A stretch of DNA of 64,000 nucleotides, taken from Agapetus fuscipes. Lineage: Eukaryota; Arthropoda; Insecta; Trichoptera; Glossosomatidae. The notes below the pieces were generated by a model that was not told the DNA's origin, ran no database searches, and was given only the letters and a program-made list of their open reading frames with translations. The stretch is from positions 7,502,001 to 7,566,000 of the forward strand of contig OX637334.1 of NCBI GenBank assembly GCA_951799405.1. Reading direction: 5' to 3'. Of this stretch, positions 31,421-42,024 are shown piece by piece; within the stretch, counting starts at the first letter, position 1; every line of letters starts with the position of its first letter. The translations under genes and the position numbers were made by a program.

Positions 31421-31593
31421 GCAGCTATATCAAGCATGGCGGCCACTAATGACAGCGCGCGCTTATTTGTCCGCCATCTTGGCCATAAACAACAATATAA
31501 ATCACCAGCAATAGAAACGGCGAAATTATTGGGGATTATTTTTTAGGCTGGCAACACTTATGAGTCGTTCAGATGTAGACAATTGGGTAATTA

Positions 31594-31860
31594 TCGGTCT
31601 GTAGTCTAGTGGTTGAAGCTACGAAATCGTTAAAGGAAATGTGTTGGCTCGAAAACCAAAAATAAATAAATCTAATTTCAAAATATGCTCTTTGCTGAGT
31701 TAAAAAAATCATACGTCTTACCTAAGACTAGTCATCACAGGTTCATCCAGCCTTACAGCAGTTATATCTTGCTTGTGTATAACGCTTTCTATAGCGACGA
31801 CTATGCTTATTTAGAGCTCTTCAGGTGTGATTCACCAAAAACAGCGCTAACAAAATAAAT
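31594..31860 (+). mobile_element. SINE1, full length but old
   Basis: Head ATCGGTCTGTAGTCTAGTGG, body GGTTCATCCAGCCTTACAGC and CGCTTTCTATAGCGACGA, and tail CTCTTCAGGTGTGATTCACC then AACAAAATAAATA. Confidence 0.8.
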
Positions 31861-32310
31861 ACCCCTAATAGTATTATGATTACACGGTTCATTATACAAA
31901 ATTCAGCACGGGTCAAAATTATTATATTATACGTGCTTACAAAGGAAACTCCTTTATAATATGGAGTTTTCTTTAAGCGTCGTAAGAAACGCAGGTAGGG
32001 TAGTAAAAAATAGCGCTTTCGCAATAAAACGCTCTTCGGGCTACCTGTGGCGTACCTCGTAAAAATACTGCTGCCGCCTTTATGGAAGGGATGTGATTTA
32101 GATTAAAGTGGATGCGAATTTCGATGGATATTTTATAGCGCCTAATTACAGCAGAAGTTATTTACGATGTTTTGTTTCAGTAATTGGTGAGTTTTAATAT
32201 TGAAGAGAACTTAGAGCGAAAAAAATGATCCTTGTATTTAGAAAATAAATATTTATTTATGTTTGAGTGTGTTGTAAGGTATCTTTGTCTATTACAGGCT
32301 ATTAAATTCC
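31861..32310. other. unassigned stretch
   Basis: Nothing recognised. Confidence 0.4.
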
Positions 32311-32312
32311 TC

Positions 32313-32597
32313 TATCTAATCTAAGTTGCAAAGATATGTAACATTGGTGATGTACATTATATGCATTCTCACAAGCAGACACGTAAAAGTTTGAGCTTGC
32401 AAATGCTGCATGTGAACCTACAATATAAAAACTCAAATAATGTGAATCCCCAATGGAAAATAATATCTTTGCAACTTAGATTAGATTAGATTAGACACAT
32501 GCAGCATGTGTTAGCGCAAACTGACCTCATATCTGTTTGTGTGCATGCATTTTTCATGAATCATAAATGTTAATATATATTTGCAACTTAGATTATA
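32313..32597. mobile_element. cluster of three RTE-A 3' ends
   Basis: 32,313-32,436 is minus-strand terminal UTR. 32,437-32,495 is a short plus-strand 3' end finishing in (TTAGA)n. 32,496-32,597 is a further plus-strand 3' end (CATGCAGCATGTGTTAGCGC to TTTGCAACTTAGATTATAG). Three insertions stack within 285 bp. Confidence 0.85.
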
Positions 32598-32599
32598 GA

Positions 32600-33520
32600 A
32601 AGACAGGAACTGGGAAAACGTAAAAAAGATTACACTTTTATATAATGGGTTGGTATTAGAGGCACTACTATTCTGGTAGTTTGGTAATTTAAAAGCCGTT
32701 TGACCTTTTTCGCCTATTGTGCCGGGCCCAGAGCTTCAACTAGATGAACTATGAAGTGAAGAGGGTGGCTAGAGCCTCTACACAATAGAGGGCGGTGAAA
32801 AAATGTCAAGAAAGTACACTTGTGAAAAACAATGGGTCACAAAACTTAGTTGAGAATAAAAATTTAGTTTTAGTACCCAGCTGAAAACGTTTTAAATAGC
32901 GGAAGTTTATAAATATGTAACAAATTTCGTAGACAAAAAAAAAATTGTGACTTCAAACGGCCGGATTGCTAAAAGAAATGTTTTCGTTACTAAGGATCGT
33001 AGTCCCATACAAGTATGAAGTTAGCCTATTGAGAAAAAAAATCAATTCCTTGTTTTTGTACAACTTTCTATCAATTAATTTATTTATGAGGAAAAGTAGA
33101 AGATACTTCTGTTATTTTTATTCATAATATTTTTTAAATTATTTTTATTTTACCCACATTTTACAGCCTACGCATTTTTTTATACTGCAATCATTTCGGT
33201 GTTGTCATCAAGTTGACAACTCATTCCTCAATGGGGAAAAAATAATCCCTGGAAAAAAATAATAACACAACGAAAATACTCATTTCCCCGATGACACTCG
33301 AATATTCATATTTCGGGAAAACAGACTCAAAACGGATAACACTAATTCCAATCCCGAAGGGGAAAACGAGGTGTTCCGAGGCGGCCTTTTGGAAGGTATG
33401 TTAAAGGCAATATGAGAGCAATATGTCAATTTTCGATCATTCATATTATTTATTCGGTATTGTTCAATCGAAATAAACTTGTTATACAAAAACTTTGAAA
33501 GATAGGTTACGGAATAAATA
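32600..33520. other. mostly unassigned; repeat U copy 2 inside
   Basis: 32,950-33,060 holds repeat U (GTTACTAAGGATCGTAGTCC). The remainder is AT-rich without recognised features. Confidence 0.4.
32950..33060 (+). repeat. unclassified dispersed repeat U, copy 2
   Basis: CGGCCGGATTGCTAAAAGAA then GTTACTAAGGATCGTAGTCC, matching 14.4 and 51.0 kb. Confidence 0.5.
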
Positions 33521-33524
33521 TGTC

Positions 33525-33610
33525 AAAAAGAATATAGTGAGGATAAATGTAAATAAGAACATAGTGAAATGGTTTGGGCATTTGGAAAGAATGTGAAATA
33601 AAAAGGAAAT
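33525..33610 (+). pseudogene. RTE-type RT coding scrap
   Basis: The plus strand includes VNKNIVKWFGHLERM, equivalent to VKIKRSLLRWFGHMERM of the RTE-A frame. Confidence 0.6.
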
Positions 33611-34780
33611 GCATACCTATCTATAATCTCGTCTTCTACTATCTCAATTGTCAGATGGATTTGCAGCAACGCTCATCAATCTTTTTTCGGAATTCCTCCC
33701 TTTCTAGTATTTATGACCATTTTTTTTAGTTCCTCGTAGGAGGGACATCACATATCTGCCAAAACATCCTGCAGGGGCCTTTTGCGTGATCGTCACCGTA
33801 CGTTTGCCCCCTACATCATCCAATCAATGTTCTCTACATGTAAGAGGCCTTCCTAGCGTATTTCGAGTCCTAACCATCTTACATACCCTTGGGACAGGGC
33901 TTTGAGTAGATTCATTCTTCCTTCTTCGATTTTTAAAAAACTTTAAAGTTCATCCGTTTTTTTTCAAATACATTTGTGAAGAAAATGCAATTCACTGCCT
34001 GGCCAGGAACAGGTATTAATATCATCAAATAATAATTCATTTTTGTATATTTTAATGATTTATTAATTAATTATTAGTCAATGACATCTGTTGAAACAGG
34101 GTCAAAGTTATGGTCAAATGACTCAGGCGAGAATCGAATCAGCGTTATTCTATTCCAAATACGCTAGAAAAGTCAATCACTTGACCCCTCGGCCATAACA
34201 CCGACTGTCTGTTATCCTTCCAGGAAATTTTGAGAAGTCTTCTGCAAGACCACAACTTGAAACTTTTGATTCTCTTTATTTTGTAATATCTATAGAATAA
34301 AAAAAATTCTGACCTGTTAAACACTAGTTTTGTTTCTACTTGATTGTACATCTTGCGAGCACAAAGGAAAAAAAAACAATGAAGTTCTCTCAAGTGAATA
34401 CTCAACGCTCATTCGTGCGACACGTCTGATCCCACCTTTATAGCGTCCTCCATGTATTTATTAGTACCGCGAGGCGTTTTTTCTTGTGCCTGCCTCACAC
34501 GAGCAACTTTATTGTTATAAAATTCCATGCATGGAAAATGTCGGCCGGTCTCTCTGCGGTTAGAGACCAACTTTGCGAGCGCTCAGATCTAACTAAAATT
34601 TTCGGCGGTTTCTAGTTTTTAACCGCATTTGGTGAACACAAATGTATTTATTTTGTTTGATGTAGTTACTTAAAATACTGTCCGTGCAATCATCTGTTTT
34701 GTTTTCATTTTGTTACAAACATTGAACTAATCCTTGCCTGGTATTAATCGCTACATAATATGAGTCGTATATAATCTATA
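33611..34780. other. mostly unassigned; possible LINE relic
   Basis: Minus-strand reading of 33,640-33,910 (VRWLGLEIR near one end, SYEELKKMVINTRKG near the other) hints at a further decayed LINE tail, but it is not firm. From 33,950 nothing is recognised. Confidence 0.25.
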
Positions 34781-34782
34781 AC

Positions 34783-35005
34783 TGTGTAAGTTGCAAAGAT
34801 ACATAAACATTAAACATTCATAATTAATACATGTTCTAGTTCACGATAGCACAAGCTGAATGTTTACTTACAAAATAAACCATATCGCACATGAACAAAA
34901 TCCTTGTAAGTCCTGCCACATTTCCCTGATACAGGTGTGGCTTACAAGTGAACCAAGTTTTACAGCATGGAGAGTCAGTCTCGTACAAACCTATTAGTCA
35001 AGAAA
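34783..35005 (-). mobile_element. RTE-A 3' UTR copy, old
   Basis: GTAAGTTGCAAAGATACATA to CAAACCTATTAGTCAAGAAA, with many substitutions. Confidence 0.8.
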
Positions 35006-35009
35006 CACA

Positions 35010-35140
35010 TAAAGGCTCAGGACAGTGGAAAGATCCAAATTTAAATGGCTTGACAAGTTGGTGGCAGACTGCCATGCAATAGAAGTATGGGACAGGAGGA
35101 GAAAGGCTTTTGACAGGCGTTGGTGGCAAGTATTGGTATT
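35010..35140 (+). pseudogene. possible non-LTR RT tail
   Basis: The plus strand reads RSKFKWLDKLVADCHA, then DRRRKAFDRRWWQVL. This resembles the (R)xRWxDxVxxDxxx...RxxWR ending of insect LINEs. Confidence 0.35.
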
Positions 35141-35805
35141 TTTAAGGGTTGTATCTTACATAACCACACAATGTCTTCCAACATCCACAAGTAAATAGCA
35201 ATTCTACATATAATATAGGTGTCATAGAGCAGGATAATGCCTAGAAGTGTCAGGGAATGATTAATCGTGAAACAGACGTGCGAACGCTTAACCTGGCGTT
35301 GTGAATGTGGAGCAGGGAGCCTACCTACCCTCAAGATGCCCGCCTACCCTTATACGTAGAGGGTGCTGCTGGCAGTGATATGGAAATAGAAAGCTAGTGC
35401 ATTATAAGGGATGCTATCAAAAATGTACCTGATAGTAAGATTCTAACCAGTGCTTGCAGACTTGACGGACTTCGGTAGATCTTATCTAATATATTTGAAG
35501 ATAGCGAACAATCAAACATGGTGACGTCTAAAAAGCTGATTGCTGTTCCACACAAAATGTACCAGCTGTTTGCACACCGCCATGATTTATAACATTATAT
35601 CTTCAAAGAGTTACGTTAAGATCTCCTGATGCCCGTTGAGTCTACAGGCCCAGGGTAAGATGTCTCGACATGTCTTCCGATGATATACTTGGATAGAAAG
35701 CGATAAAACATGGTTGCGCATGATCACCTGACCTTGCTGCCAAATGTGTTCCATACAATTTTTATTCTATTTGTTTACTTACTTTCTGCTTTAATTTATT
35801 GTAGA
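35141..35805. other. unassigned stretch
   Basis: Nothing recognised. Confidence 0.4.
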
Positions 35806-35808
35806 AAT

Positions 35809-35892
35809 CATTTTTGATCCCTTCACGGGGATCAACCCCTAGCCTTCAGGCATTGAAAGCAAGCGCTCCACCAACTAAGCTATCGACCTGAT
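35809..35892 (-). mobile_element. SINE2-type tRNA head fragment
   Basis: Complement of GGTCGATAGCTTAGTTGGTG with a B-box region GGGGTTGATCC. No body follows. Confidence 0.65.
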
Positions 35893-36025
35893 ATTGATTC
35901 TGTAAGAGAATGAGCAAGTATTTTTCAAAGTTAAATTGATAAATTAACAATTCTACTTACTTCACAGTTAGGCTTTTTTAAACTTTTCGGATATGAGACT
36001 AACCGTTATAGAAGAATTGATATTA

Positions 36026-36069
36026 TTCCTGACGTTTCGTTGGCAACGCAGCCAACATCTTCAGGAGGC
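36026..36069 (-). ncRNA. hammerhead-ribozyme-like motif
   Basis: On the minus strand: CTGAAGA, stem II GTTGGC/GCCAAC, GAAAC, GTC. Stem I is weak (one base appears lost after GTC relative to the 16.5-kb motif). Flanks AATAATATCAATTCTTCTAT and AACGGTT match that motif, so this is a second copy of the same element. Confidence 0.5.
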
Positions 36070-36438
36070 ACCCGCCCTGCACGATGACTGAGGATGAACT
36101 GATTTTGAATACAAAATTTAACGGAGATAATAATTATGCTTGGATATGTTACAATAATTTTCTTTTATTCCTTTTAGGTCCATTTTGCTAGATAGACATT
36201 AAATTAAGTTGGTATTTTGAAATAACAATTTATTATCAAATTTGTATACAACGCACGGTCTTTCTAATTTTCAATATAGTTGGTATGTACCCACAGATGT
36301 ACCCTTGTAGGAAGAATACTTTCATTGTTCACATTTCAGTGTAGAAATGATTTAAGTGAAATCTCGCTTGTTTATGAATGTTAAAATATATTATTATTAG
36401 TACATAAGAAATGTGATGGATGTCTCTTGCCTTTATTT
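36070..36438. other. unassigned stretch
   Basis: Possibly the body of the element carrying the hammerhead-like motif. No coding signal. Confidence 0.3.
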
Positions 36439-36440
36439 TC

Positions 36441-39265
36441 TAATCTAATCTAATCTAATCTAATCTAAGCTGCAAAGATATATATCATTTAAGATTTATA
36501 CTAAATGCATTCGCACAAGCAGATATGTATAATTTCGCGCTAACACATGCCGCATGTGGACCTACAATATAAAAACCCAATCTCAAATGAACATAAGCCT
36601 TGCAACTCTTGCCGTCCTTCCCTGACATTGGCAAAGTGAACCAATTTTTATATTATGGGTGGTCAGCCGCATAACAACCTATAAGTCAAGGAACATACAT
36701 GACAAATTACATTTTTTAAAATCAAAGAATAAAAATAACAATATATACATGGACATAAAAAACTAAATCATAAAACCAAATTCACTTTAACAAACCCTAG
36801 CCGCCAACATCACAGATCAACCGCCATTTCTTTCTATCCTTGCATACTTCTTTCATTTCCTCCAGAGTCATAACCTTCTTCATACAAGCTCTTCTTTTAT
36901 TATGACTCTGGATATTCCATTCATTCGCAATTTCGGATATTTGGTCCATCCATTCCTTTCTCGGTCTTCCTCTACCACGACATCCATCTATTCTACCAAC
37001 ATATACTTTCTTCGTCAGTCTTTCCTCATTCATTCTCTCCATATGCCCAAACCATCTTAACAAACTTCTTTTAATCTTCACTTTCACACTTTCTTTTGCA
37101 CCACATTCTTTTCTTACAAAATCATTCCTCACCCTGTCACTCCGTTTTTTCCCAATCATACTTCTTAGAAAGTCCATTTCAACAGTATGGACTTTACTAA
37201 TTTCACTTTCATTCACCGTCCAGGCCTCGCTTCCATACATCAAGGTGGGTAAAAGTATGCCACTGCGTACCGCCAATCGAGCATTTTTAGAAATGTTTTG
37301 ATTTTTGGCGATACAAGCTGTGGCACCCAGTACACACCTGCCCTTCATTACTCTTCTTTCAAGTTCACCTGTCATTCTTCCATCTTTCTCAAACTTACTT
37401 CCCAAGTATACAAACTCATTTACCACATCAACATTCATTCCGTTTATTCTAAATTCGTAGTTCGTATTTTCTTCATTTCTTTCAAAAATCAAAACTTTCG
37501 TCTTACTTGCATTCAATTTCAAATAATTACCTAGCAGAGCTTCGTTCAATCTAGAGAGCATCGTTTGCAATTCTACTGCTGAGTCCGATACAAGAACAGC
37601 ATCATCCGCATACAGTAGAACACTCACTTTGCTCTCTCCTATCATTAATCCACAATCATCAAGTCTAGCATCTCGAACACACTTGTCCATGACTATGTTA
37701 AATAGCCATGGGCTCATCACACATCCTTGCCTTACACCCTTAAAAACTTCAAACCATTCACTATACTCATCATCAATACGAACACATGCTGTACTATTTT
37801 CATAGTTTGCATGCACCGCACCTAGGAGAGCCCCATTCACTCCGTATGCTTTCAAAACATCCCATAACATACCTCTGTCTACTGAGTCAAAAGCCTTTTC
37901 CAGATCTACAAAGGCCGTGAACAGCTTCCGCCTCACCGACAATTGTTTTTCAACAAGTTGTCGTAGAGTAAAAATCTGATCAACACAGCCTCTACCGGCC
38001 ATAAAGCCGGACTGTATATCGGAAATCCTTTCACTAGTAGTCAGAATCACATTTTTTATAATCACCTTACAGAAGACTTTTCCTGGTATACTGAGTAGAC
38101 TGATTGGTCTGAAGTTCTGACAGTCTTTTTTGTCCCCTTTACCTTTGTAAATGGGAACAATGACTGCCTTCCTCCAATCCATCGGTACTACTCCTGCATT
38201 CACACAAAGCTTACATAATTCGTACATCCAATCTATCACGCATTCACCTCCTGCTTTCAACATTTCACCATTTATTCCATCAAACCCAGCAGACTTTCCA
38301 TTCTTCAAACATTCAATAGATACTTTTATTTCTTCTTTCAAAATCCTAAATTCATTCTCTTCTGTCATTTTTCTAAACAAAATTCTTTCGCCCCGACCAA
38401 AAATCCCTTCAAAATATTCTTTCCATCTCTTACATACTTCATCCTTCTCCCATACCATCTCACCAACAGCACTTTTGATTCCTGGGGTGGTCAATGCAGA
38501 ATCTTTATTCCTATTGGCACCGACCCATCTCCAGAATTCCTTCCTACTGTCGGTGAAACTCCTGTTCATTTTTTCATCAATCTTTCTCTGTTCATTCGCT
38601 TTGCTTTCATAAACTACATTCTTCGCCATTTGCTTGGCTATCTTATATTCATCTTCTAGCTTTCTATCATTCCTGTCGTTCAGCCACTTTTTGTAACATT
38701 CCTTCTTCACTTTCACAGCCTCTTTTACTTTAGCATTCCACCAGGCATCCCCTTTCAATCTTCCACCTTTCGTTTCTCCACATACTTTTCGAGCACATTC
38801 AATCATTCCTTCTTTCATAAACTTCCACATGCTTTCAATATCTTTTTCATTAACATTCTTTTCAAGTTCATTCACACTTAACTTTTTTTGTATTTCTGAT
38901 TTATACTTCACTTTCACATTTTCATCACTCAGACTTTCTACTTTTATTCTTGGCTTTCTTACTTTCTTCTTACGTTTCTTCTTTCTTACTTCTCCAATCA
39001 TTATTTTAGCGCATAAGAGATAGTGGTCACTGCCTATTTCAGGCCCACGATAGACACGGCTATCTCTTACGGCTCCTCTCAGTCTTTCATCCACACAGAT
39101 GTAGTCAATGATTGTGCGACTTCCACAATCTGCCTTGTGTACAGATGCACATCCTTATGTCGAAACCATGTGTTTGATGCAAAAAGGCTGTGCTCTGCAC
39201 ACAAAGCTATCATTTTCATGTAGAAAAGAATAAAACCCAGCAAATTCCTTTGTTTAAAAAAAAAC
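36441..39265 (-). mobile_element. RTE-A, longest copy
   Basis: Minus-strand LINE: endonuclease remnant, RT frame (36,797-39,094), a 350-bp 3' UTR, and a 3' end of four TAATC-type repeats. This copy defines the UTR found about 30 times in the window. The 5' end lies inside the endonuclease domain, so it too is 5'-truncated. Confidence 0.92.
36797..39094 (-). CDS. RTE-type LINE reverse transcriptase
   Basis: The 765-residue product would perform target-primed reverse transcription of its own mRNA. It begins with the end of the endonuclease (GPEIGSDHYLLCAK, residues 18-30, the SDH motif). A basic linker and the RT follow: NGKSAGFDGINGEML (265-279), NFRPISLLSIPGKVF (327-341), QSGFMAGRGCVDQI (361-374), motif A FVDLEKAFDSVD (395-406), GVRQGCVMSPWLFN (453-466) and catalytic YADD (495-498). 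After RT come LMYGSEAWT (618-626), LLRWFGHMERM (678-688) and GRGRPRKEWMDQI (707-719), with a C-terminus rich in K and W. Order and motifs fit the RTE clade. The single ORF is unbroken, but the upstream endonuclease is frameshifted. Plus-strand frames over this region are shadows. Confidence 0.93.
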   Translation of the reverse strand: MDERLRGAVRDSRVYRGPEIGSDHYLLCAKIMIGEVRKKKRKKKVRKPRIKVESLSDENVKVKYKSEIQKKLSVNELEKNVNEKDIESMWKFMKEGMIECARKVCGETKGGRLKGDAWWNAKVKEAVKVKKECYKKWLNDRNDRKLEDEYKIAKQMAKNVVYESKANEQRKIDEKMNRSFTDSRKEFWRWVGANRNKDSALTTPGIKSAVGEMVWEKDEVCKRWKEYFEGIFGRGERILFRKMTEENEFRILKEEIKVSIECLKNGKSAGFDGINGEMLKAGGECVIDWMYELCKLCVNAGVVPMDWRKAVIVPIYKGKGDKKDCQNFRPISLLSIPGKVFCKVIIKNVILTTSERISDIQSGFMAGRGCVDQIFTLRQLVEKQLSVRRKLFTAFVDLEKAFDSVDRGMLWDVLKAYGVNGALLGAVHANYENSTACVRIDDEYSEWFEVFKGVRQGCVMSPWLFNIVMDKCVRDARLDDCGLMIGESKVSVLLYADDAVLVSDSAVELQTMLSRLNEALLGNYLKLNASKTKVLIFERNEENTNYEFRINGMNVDVVNEFVYLGSKFEKDGRMTGELERRVMKGRCVLGATACIAKNQNISKNARLAVRSGILLPTLMYGSEAWTVNESEISKVHTVEMDFLRSMIGKKRSDRVRNDFVRKECGAKESVKVKIKRSLLRWFGHMERMNEERLTKKVYVGRIDGCRGRGRPRKEWMDQISEIANEWNIQSHNKRRACMKKVMTLEEMKEVCKDRKKWRLICDVGG

Positions 39266-39267
39266 AC
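39079..39267 (-). pseudogene. RTE-A endonuclease remnant, frameshifted
   Basis: The minus strand reads ALCAEHSLFASNTWFRHKD, an NTWF-type endonuclease motif, in a different frame from the main ORF. The main frame resumes as TIIDYICVDERLRGAV. One indel near 39,120-39,150 separates them. Sequence before about 39,265 no longer matches an endonuclease. Confidence 0.75.
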
Positions 39268-39341
39268 ATTTATTTGGCGGGTGCCTTTTTATCCAAATTA
39301 CAATCTCTGAATTCAAAATGTATCAAAAGAAAGGCTGTAAG

Positions 39342-39478
39342 AATGAGGTCGGAACATTTTTGAATCTGGAGCTTTTTCTCAGCTACCAAACCGGCTCTTG
39401 TATGAGACTGCCGTTCTTAGCAACCCGGCCGGGTGACGACACAATTTTGTCCATGCCAATTCACGTGCTGACCTCATT
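39342..39478. mobile_element. possible small MITE
   Basis: Nine-base inverted ends (AATGAGGTC and GACCTCATT) 137 bp apart. The same terminal word bounds a segment at 61.1 kb. Weak on its own. Confidence 0.3.
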
Positions 39479-39542
39479 GTAAAAGCAACTGTATCATCTT
39501 GTAGACAATTAGAAATGCGTTTGAGTAAAAAATATAATAAAT

Positions 39543-39812
39543 TTAGGATGATTTATTTGGTGAACACTGTTGTGTGAATCACACCTCAAGAGCCCTCTGC
39601 AAGCTTGTTCGCCACTATAGAAAATGACAATTCTCAAGCAAGATCCAGTTCCTGTAAGGCCGGATGGACCTTTGGTAAAGGGATATGAAATTTTCAACCC
39701 TGCGAACAGCATAATATTTGAAAATACAAATGATATTTTTTTGTCCTCCACCGAAATTCGAGCCCATGACCTTCTATTTACGAGTCCAAAGAGCTACCAC
39801 TAGAATATGGAT
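39543..39812 (-). mobile_element. SINE1, full length
   Basis: Tail complement TTAGGATGATTTATTTGGTG and GAATCACACCTCAAGAGCCC, middle GCAAGATCCAGTTCCTGTAA, B-box complement AAATTCGAGCCCATGACC, head GAGCTACCACTAGAATATGG. Confidence 0.9.
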
Positions 39813-40240
39813 AAGTCATATATTGACTGAAATTCCATCATTGACAACATTACTAATTTCTACGGACTTAGGAAACGGACGATACAAATCATCCTAATAC
39901 ATACGTACAATGAAGAGAATAAGATGAAATCCGCTAGTAAAGCATTTCCAGATGTCAGAATCAGCTCATGAGGATCTAGACTGGTATGCAGTGGACTAGT
40001 CGCTAGATAAATAGGTATACGGGCTCAGGAAGATCAACAAACGGACAGACAAAGTTTCACTTCAGCTACAATTGGAGCGGGACGGTCTGTGAATGGGGAA
40101 TCCAACCACCCAGCACCCTGAGTAGATAATCCACGTTCCAACATAAGCATGGCGTTTTACAAAGGAAGTTAAGGAATATAAACAGCGATGGTGTTGAGAG
40201 TTTAAGTTTCCATACATTTCTGGTGCAACGCTGCGGTTGA
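39813..40240. other. unassigned stretch
   Basis: Nothing recognised. Confidence 0.4.
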
Positions 40241-40248
40241 GTTTAAAC

Positions 40249-40684
40249 TAGGGATGTAATGGATACAGATATTTGCATAATTTTTTTCTGGTTTCGGAAA
40301 CGGATATGGAATGATTTCGGATATATGCTAGTTTCGGATAGGTTCGATAACGGATATTGTTGTAAAAGCATTACATCATCAAATAAGAACATAATATACA
40401 ATGTATCGATCTTATTTCTATCTCGATATCATTTGGTTTAACAATAAGTCATATAAGTTTTTATTATGATTATGAATAAACAGATGAAGAAAAAATATAA
40501 TATTAACACATTTGCAATTTCTATTGCATTATTCAATACCCATTATCCGAAACTTTTATTTCGGTTTTGGTTAACGATCCTTTTTTTTGTACATTCGATA
40601 GTTTCGGCTGCGGATACGAATATTTCTTTTATTACGGATATCCGATGGTTTCGGTTACGGATACGGATGTCCATAACATCCCTG
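40249..40684. mobile_element. hAT-like MITE with 8-bp target duplication
   Basis: 436 bp, starting TAGGGATGTAATGGATAC and ending ACGGATGTCCATAACATCCC plus TG, so the ends are inverted (GGGATGTWATGGA). Flanks GTTTAAAC (40,241-40,248) and GCTTAAAC (40,685-40,692) match at 7 of 8 bases. Eight-base duplications and this terminus fit hAT-type transposons. The interior is full of GGATA, TTTCGG and TACGGATA words near both ends, i.e. subterminal repeats. No transposase. Confidence 0.85.
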
Positions 40685-40692
40685 GCTTAAAC

Positions 40693-41250
40693 GTGAAGTT
40701 GTAAACTAGGGGTATATACTATACCACTTGGTTACACTTACATATTATGTTGGTCTATGATCTACACTCAAAAGTTAGAGACTACTTGTGTCGTATAGAA
40801 CTAAAGGCAGCAATATATAGTCTGCTTGTACCATCAGTTAAATTTCCTCCCCAAAAATTGAAAGTAAGCTTCTTTGTCTTCTTCAGTGAAGATTGGCGAT
40901 TGCCCATCATCATAAGTCAGAACATTGAAAAGAGCGCGAAAATAAAAGTCTTCATTTGGCCAGATTTCTTTCAAATCTGACCGCCAGGGTCGCTGGTTTC
41001 TCATCCATAAAAAGCTTACTTATCTGTCAATTCTTTTGGAGGTTAAATTATAAACTGTTGTTGCATGTTGCAAGCATGTAGTTTTAATGCAAAATAAGAT
41101 ACCTAATAAGTTGGTTGAATCTGAGAAATAATTCAAATAGTACACAGTTTTGCTTGGATTAAATATAAATATGTTTGTTTCATACATAATTATTCCGATC
41201 ACCGATTTCCATTTGATGTTTATTGAAATACATTTAAGAGCCCTTTCTAC
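40693..41250. other. unassigned stretch
   Basis: Nothing recognised. Confidence 0.4.
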
Positions 41251-41252
41251 CC

Positions 41253-41330
41253 TAAATCTGCCGTTTTTGTTTCTTACACTTTATGGTCTTAGCAAGAGTG
41301 ACAGTAATGAAAAAAATCAAGCATGTTTAT
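41253..41330 (+). mobile_element. MITE-3 fragment
   Basis: AAATCTGCCGTTTTTGTTTC, then TTACACTTTATGGTCTTAGC and ATGAAAAAAATCAAG match the interior of the complete MITE-3 at 53.0 kb. Both terminal inverted repeats are lost. Confidence 0.85.
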
Positions 41331-41468
41331 TAATTTTTTATCTTAATTATAAAGCTTAACCAAAATATATAACTTAAAAATTGTCATAAAAAATGTTTAA
41401 AAAAATCAGCTTTTAAAGTAATTTCATGTAGTAATTTCACTACAATAAATATTTTAATATCAGTATTA

Positions 41469-41900
41469 ATTCCTTGAATTATAGGTTGGTATGAGGCTGA
41501 CCACCCATACCGTAAAAATGGCAAGAGTAGCAGGGCTTATGTTCATTTGAGGTTTTCTGTTTTTATATTGTAGGTCCACATGCGGCATGTGTAAGCGCGA
41601 AATTATACATGTCTGCTTGTGGGAATGCGTTTAATATGAATCTTCAATGATATATCGTCGGTGTTATAGCCGCGGGGATCAAGACAGGTTATTTGGAACC
41701 GGATAACGCTGGTTCGAATCCCGCGACGATAACTTCGACCCTGGTTCAACAGATGCCGTTGCATACACACAAGCTTCTGCTTTCGCATGAAGACAACTGG
41801 CCATGTAAAATAGGTTGGTGGATTGCATTCCTTTCCACAAATCTATTTAAAAAATATATATATATATATATCTTTGCAGCTTAGATTTAGATTTAGATTA
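41469..41900 (+). mobile_element. RTE-A copy split by SINE3
   Basis: UTR from TTCCTTGAATTATAGGTTGG to TCTTCAATGATATAT, then SINE3, then ATCTTTGCAGCTTAGATTTA. The RTE order is restored if SINE3 is removed. An internal UTR deletion is also present. Confidence 0.85.
41653..41868 (+). mobile_element. SINE3 inserted in RTE-A
   Basis: The tRNA-like head shows a perfect 7-bp acceptor-type pairing (TATCGTC with GACGATA) and a B box (GGTTCGAATCCC), though the anticodon arm is irregular. The body has CTTCGACCCTGGTTCAACAG and TTGGTGGATTGCATTCCT, then CCACAAATCTATTT and a (TA)n tail. ATATAT-type sequence on both sides may be the target duplication. Confidence 0.8.
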
Positions 41901-41960
41901 GAATGTGTATTTTATGAAAAATGTTCTTTGATTTACTAAATGCTATAAACCCGGAAAAAT

Positions 41961-42021
41961 CCCTGATTATCGGTCATTTAGTACGGGTGACGTCACATAG
42001 CCGAGGGATATTTTGAATGAA
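41961..42021 (+). repeat. short repeat shared with 61.2 kb
   Basis: CTGATTATCGGTCATTTAGT, then GGGTGACGTCACATAGC and GGGATATTTTGAATG, matching 61,161-61,220 in the opposite orientation. It contains the palindrome TGACGTCA. Confidence 0.7.
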
Positions 42022-42024
42022 GAA

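Noticed and set aside
38151..38612. 153-codon plus-strand frame
   Set aside because: It lies opposite the RTE-A reverse transcriptase and is a composition-driven shadow of it.
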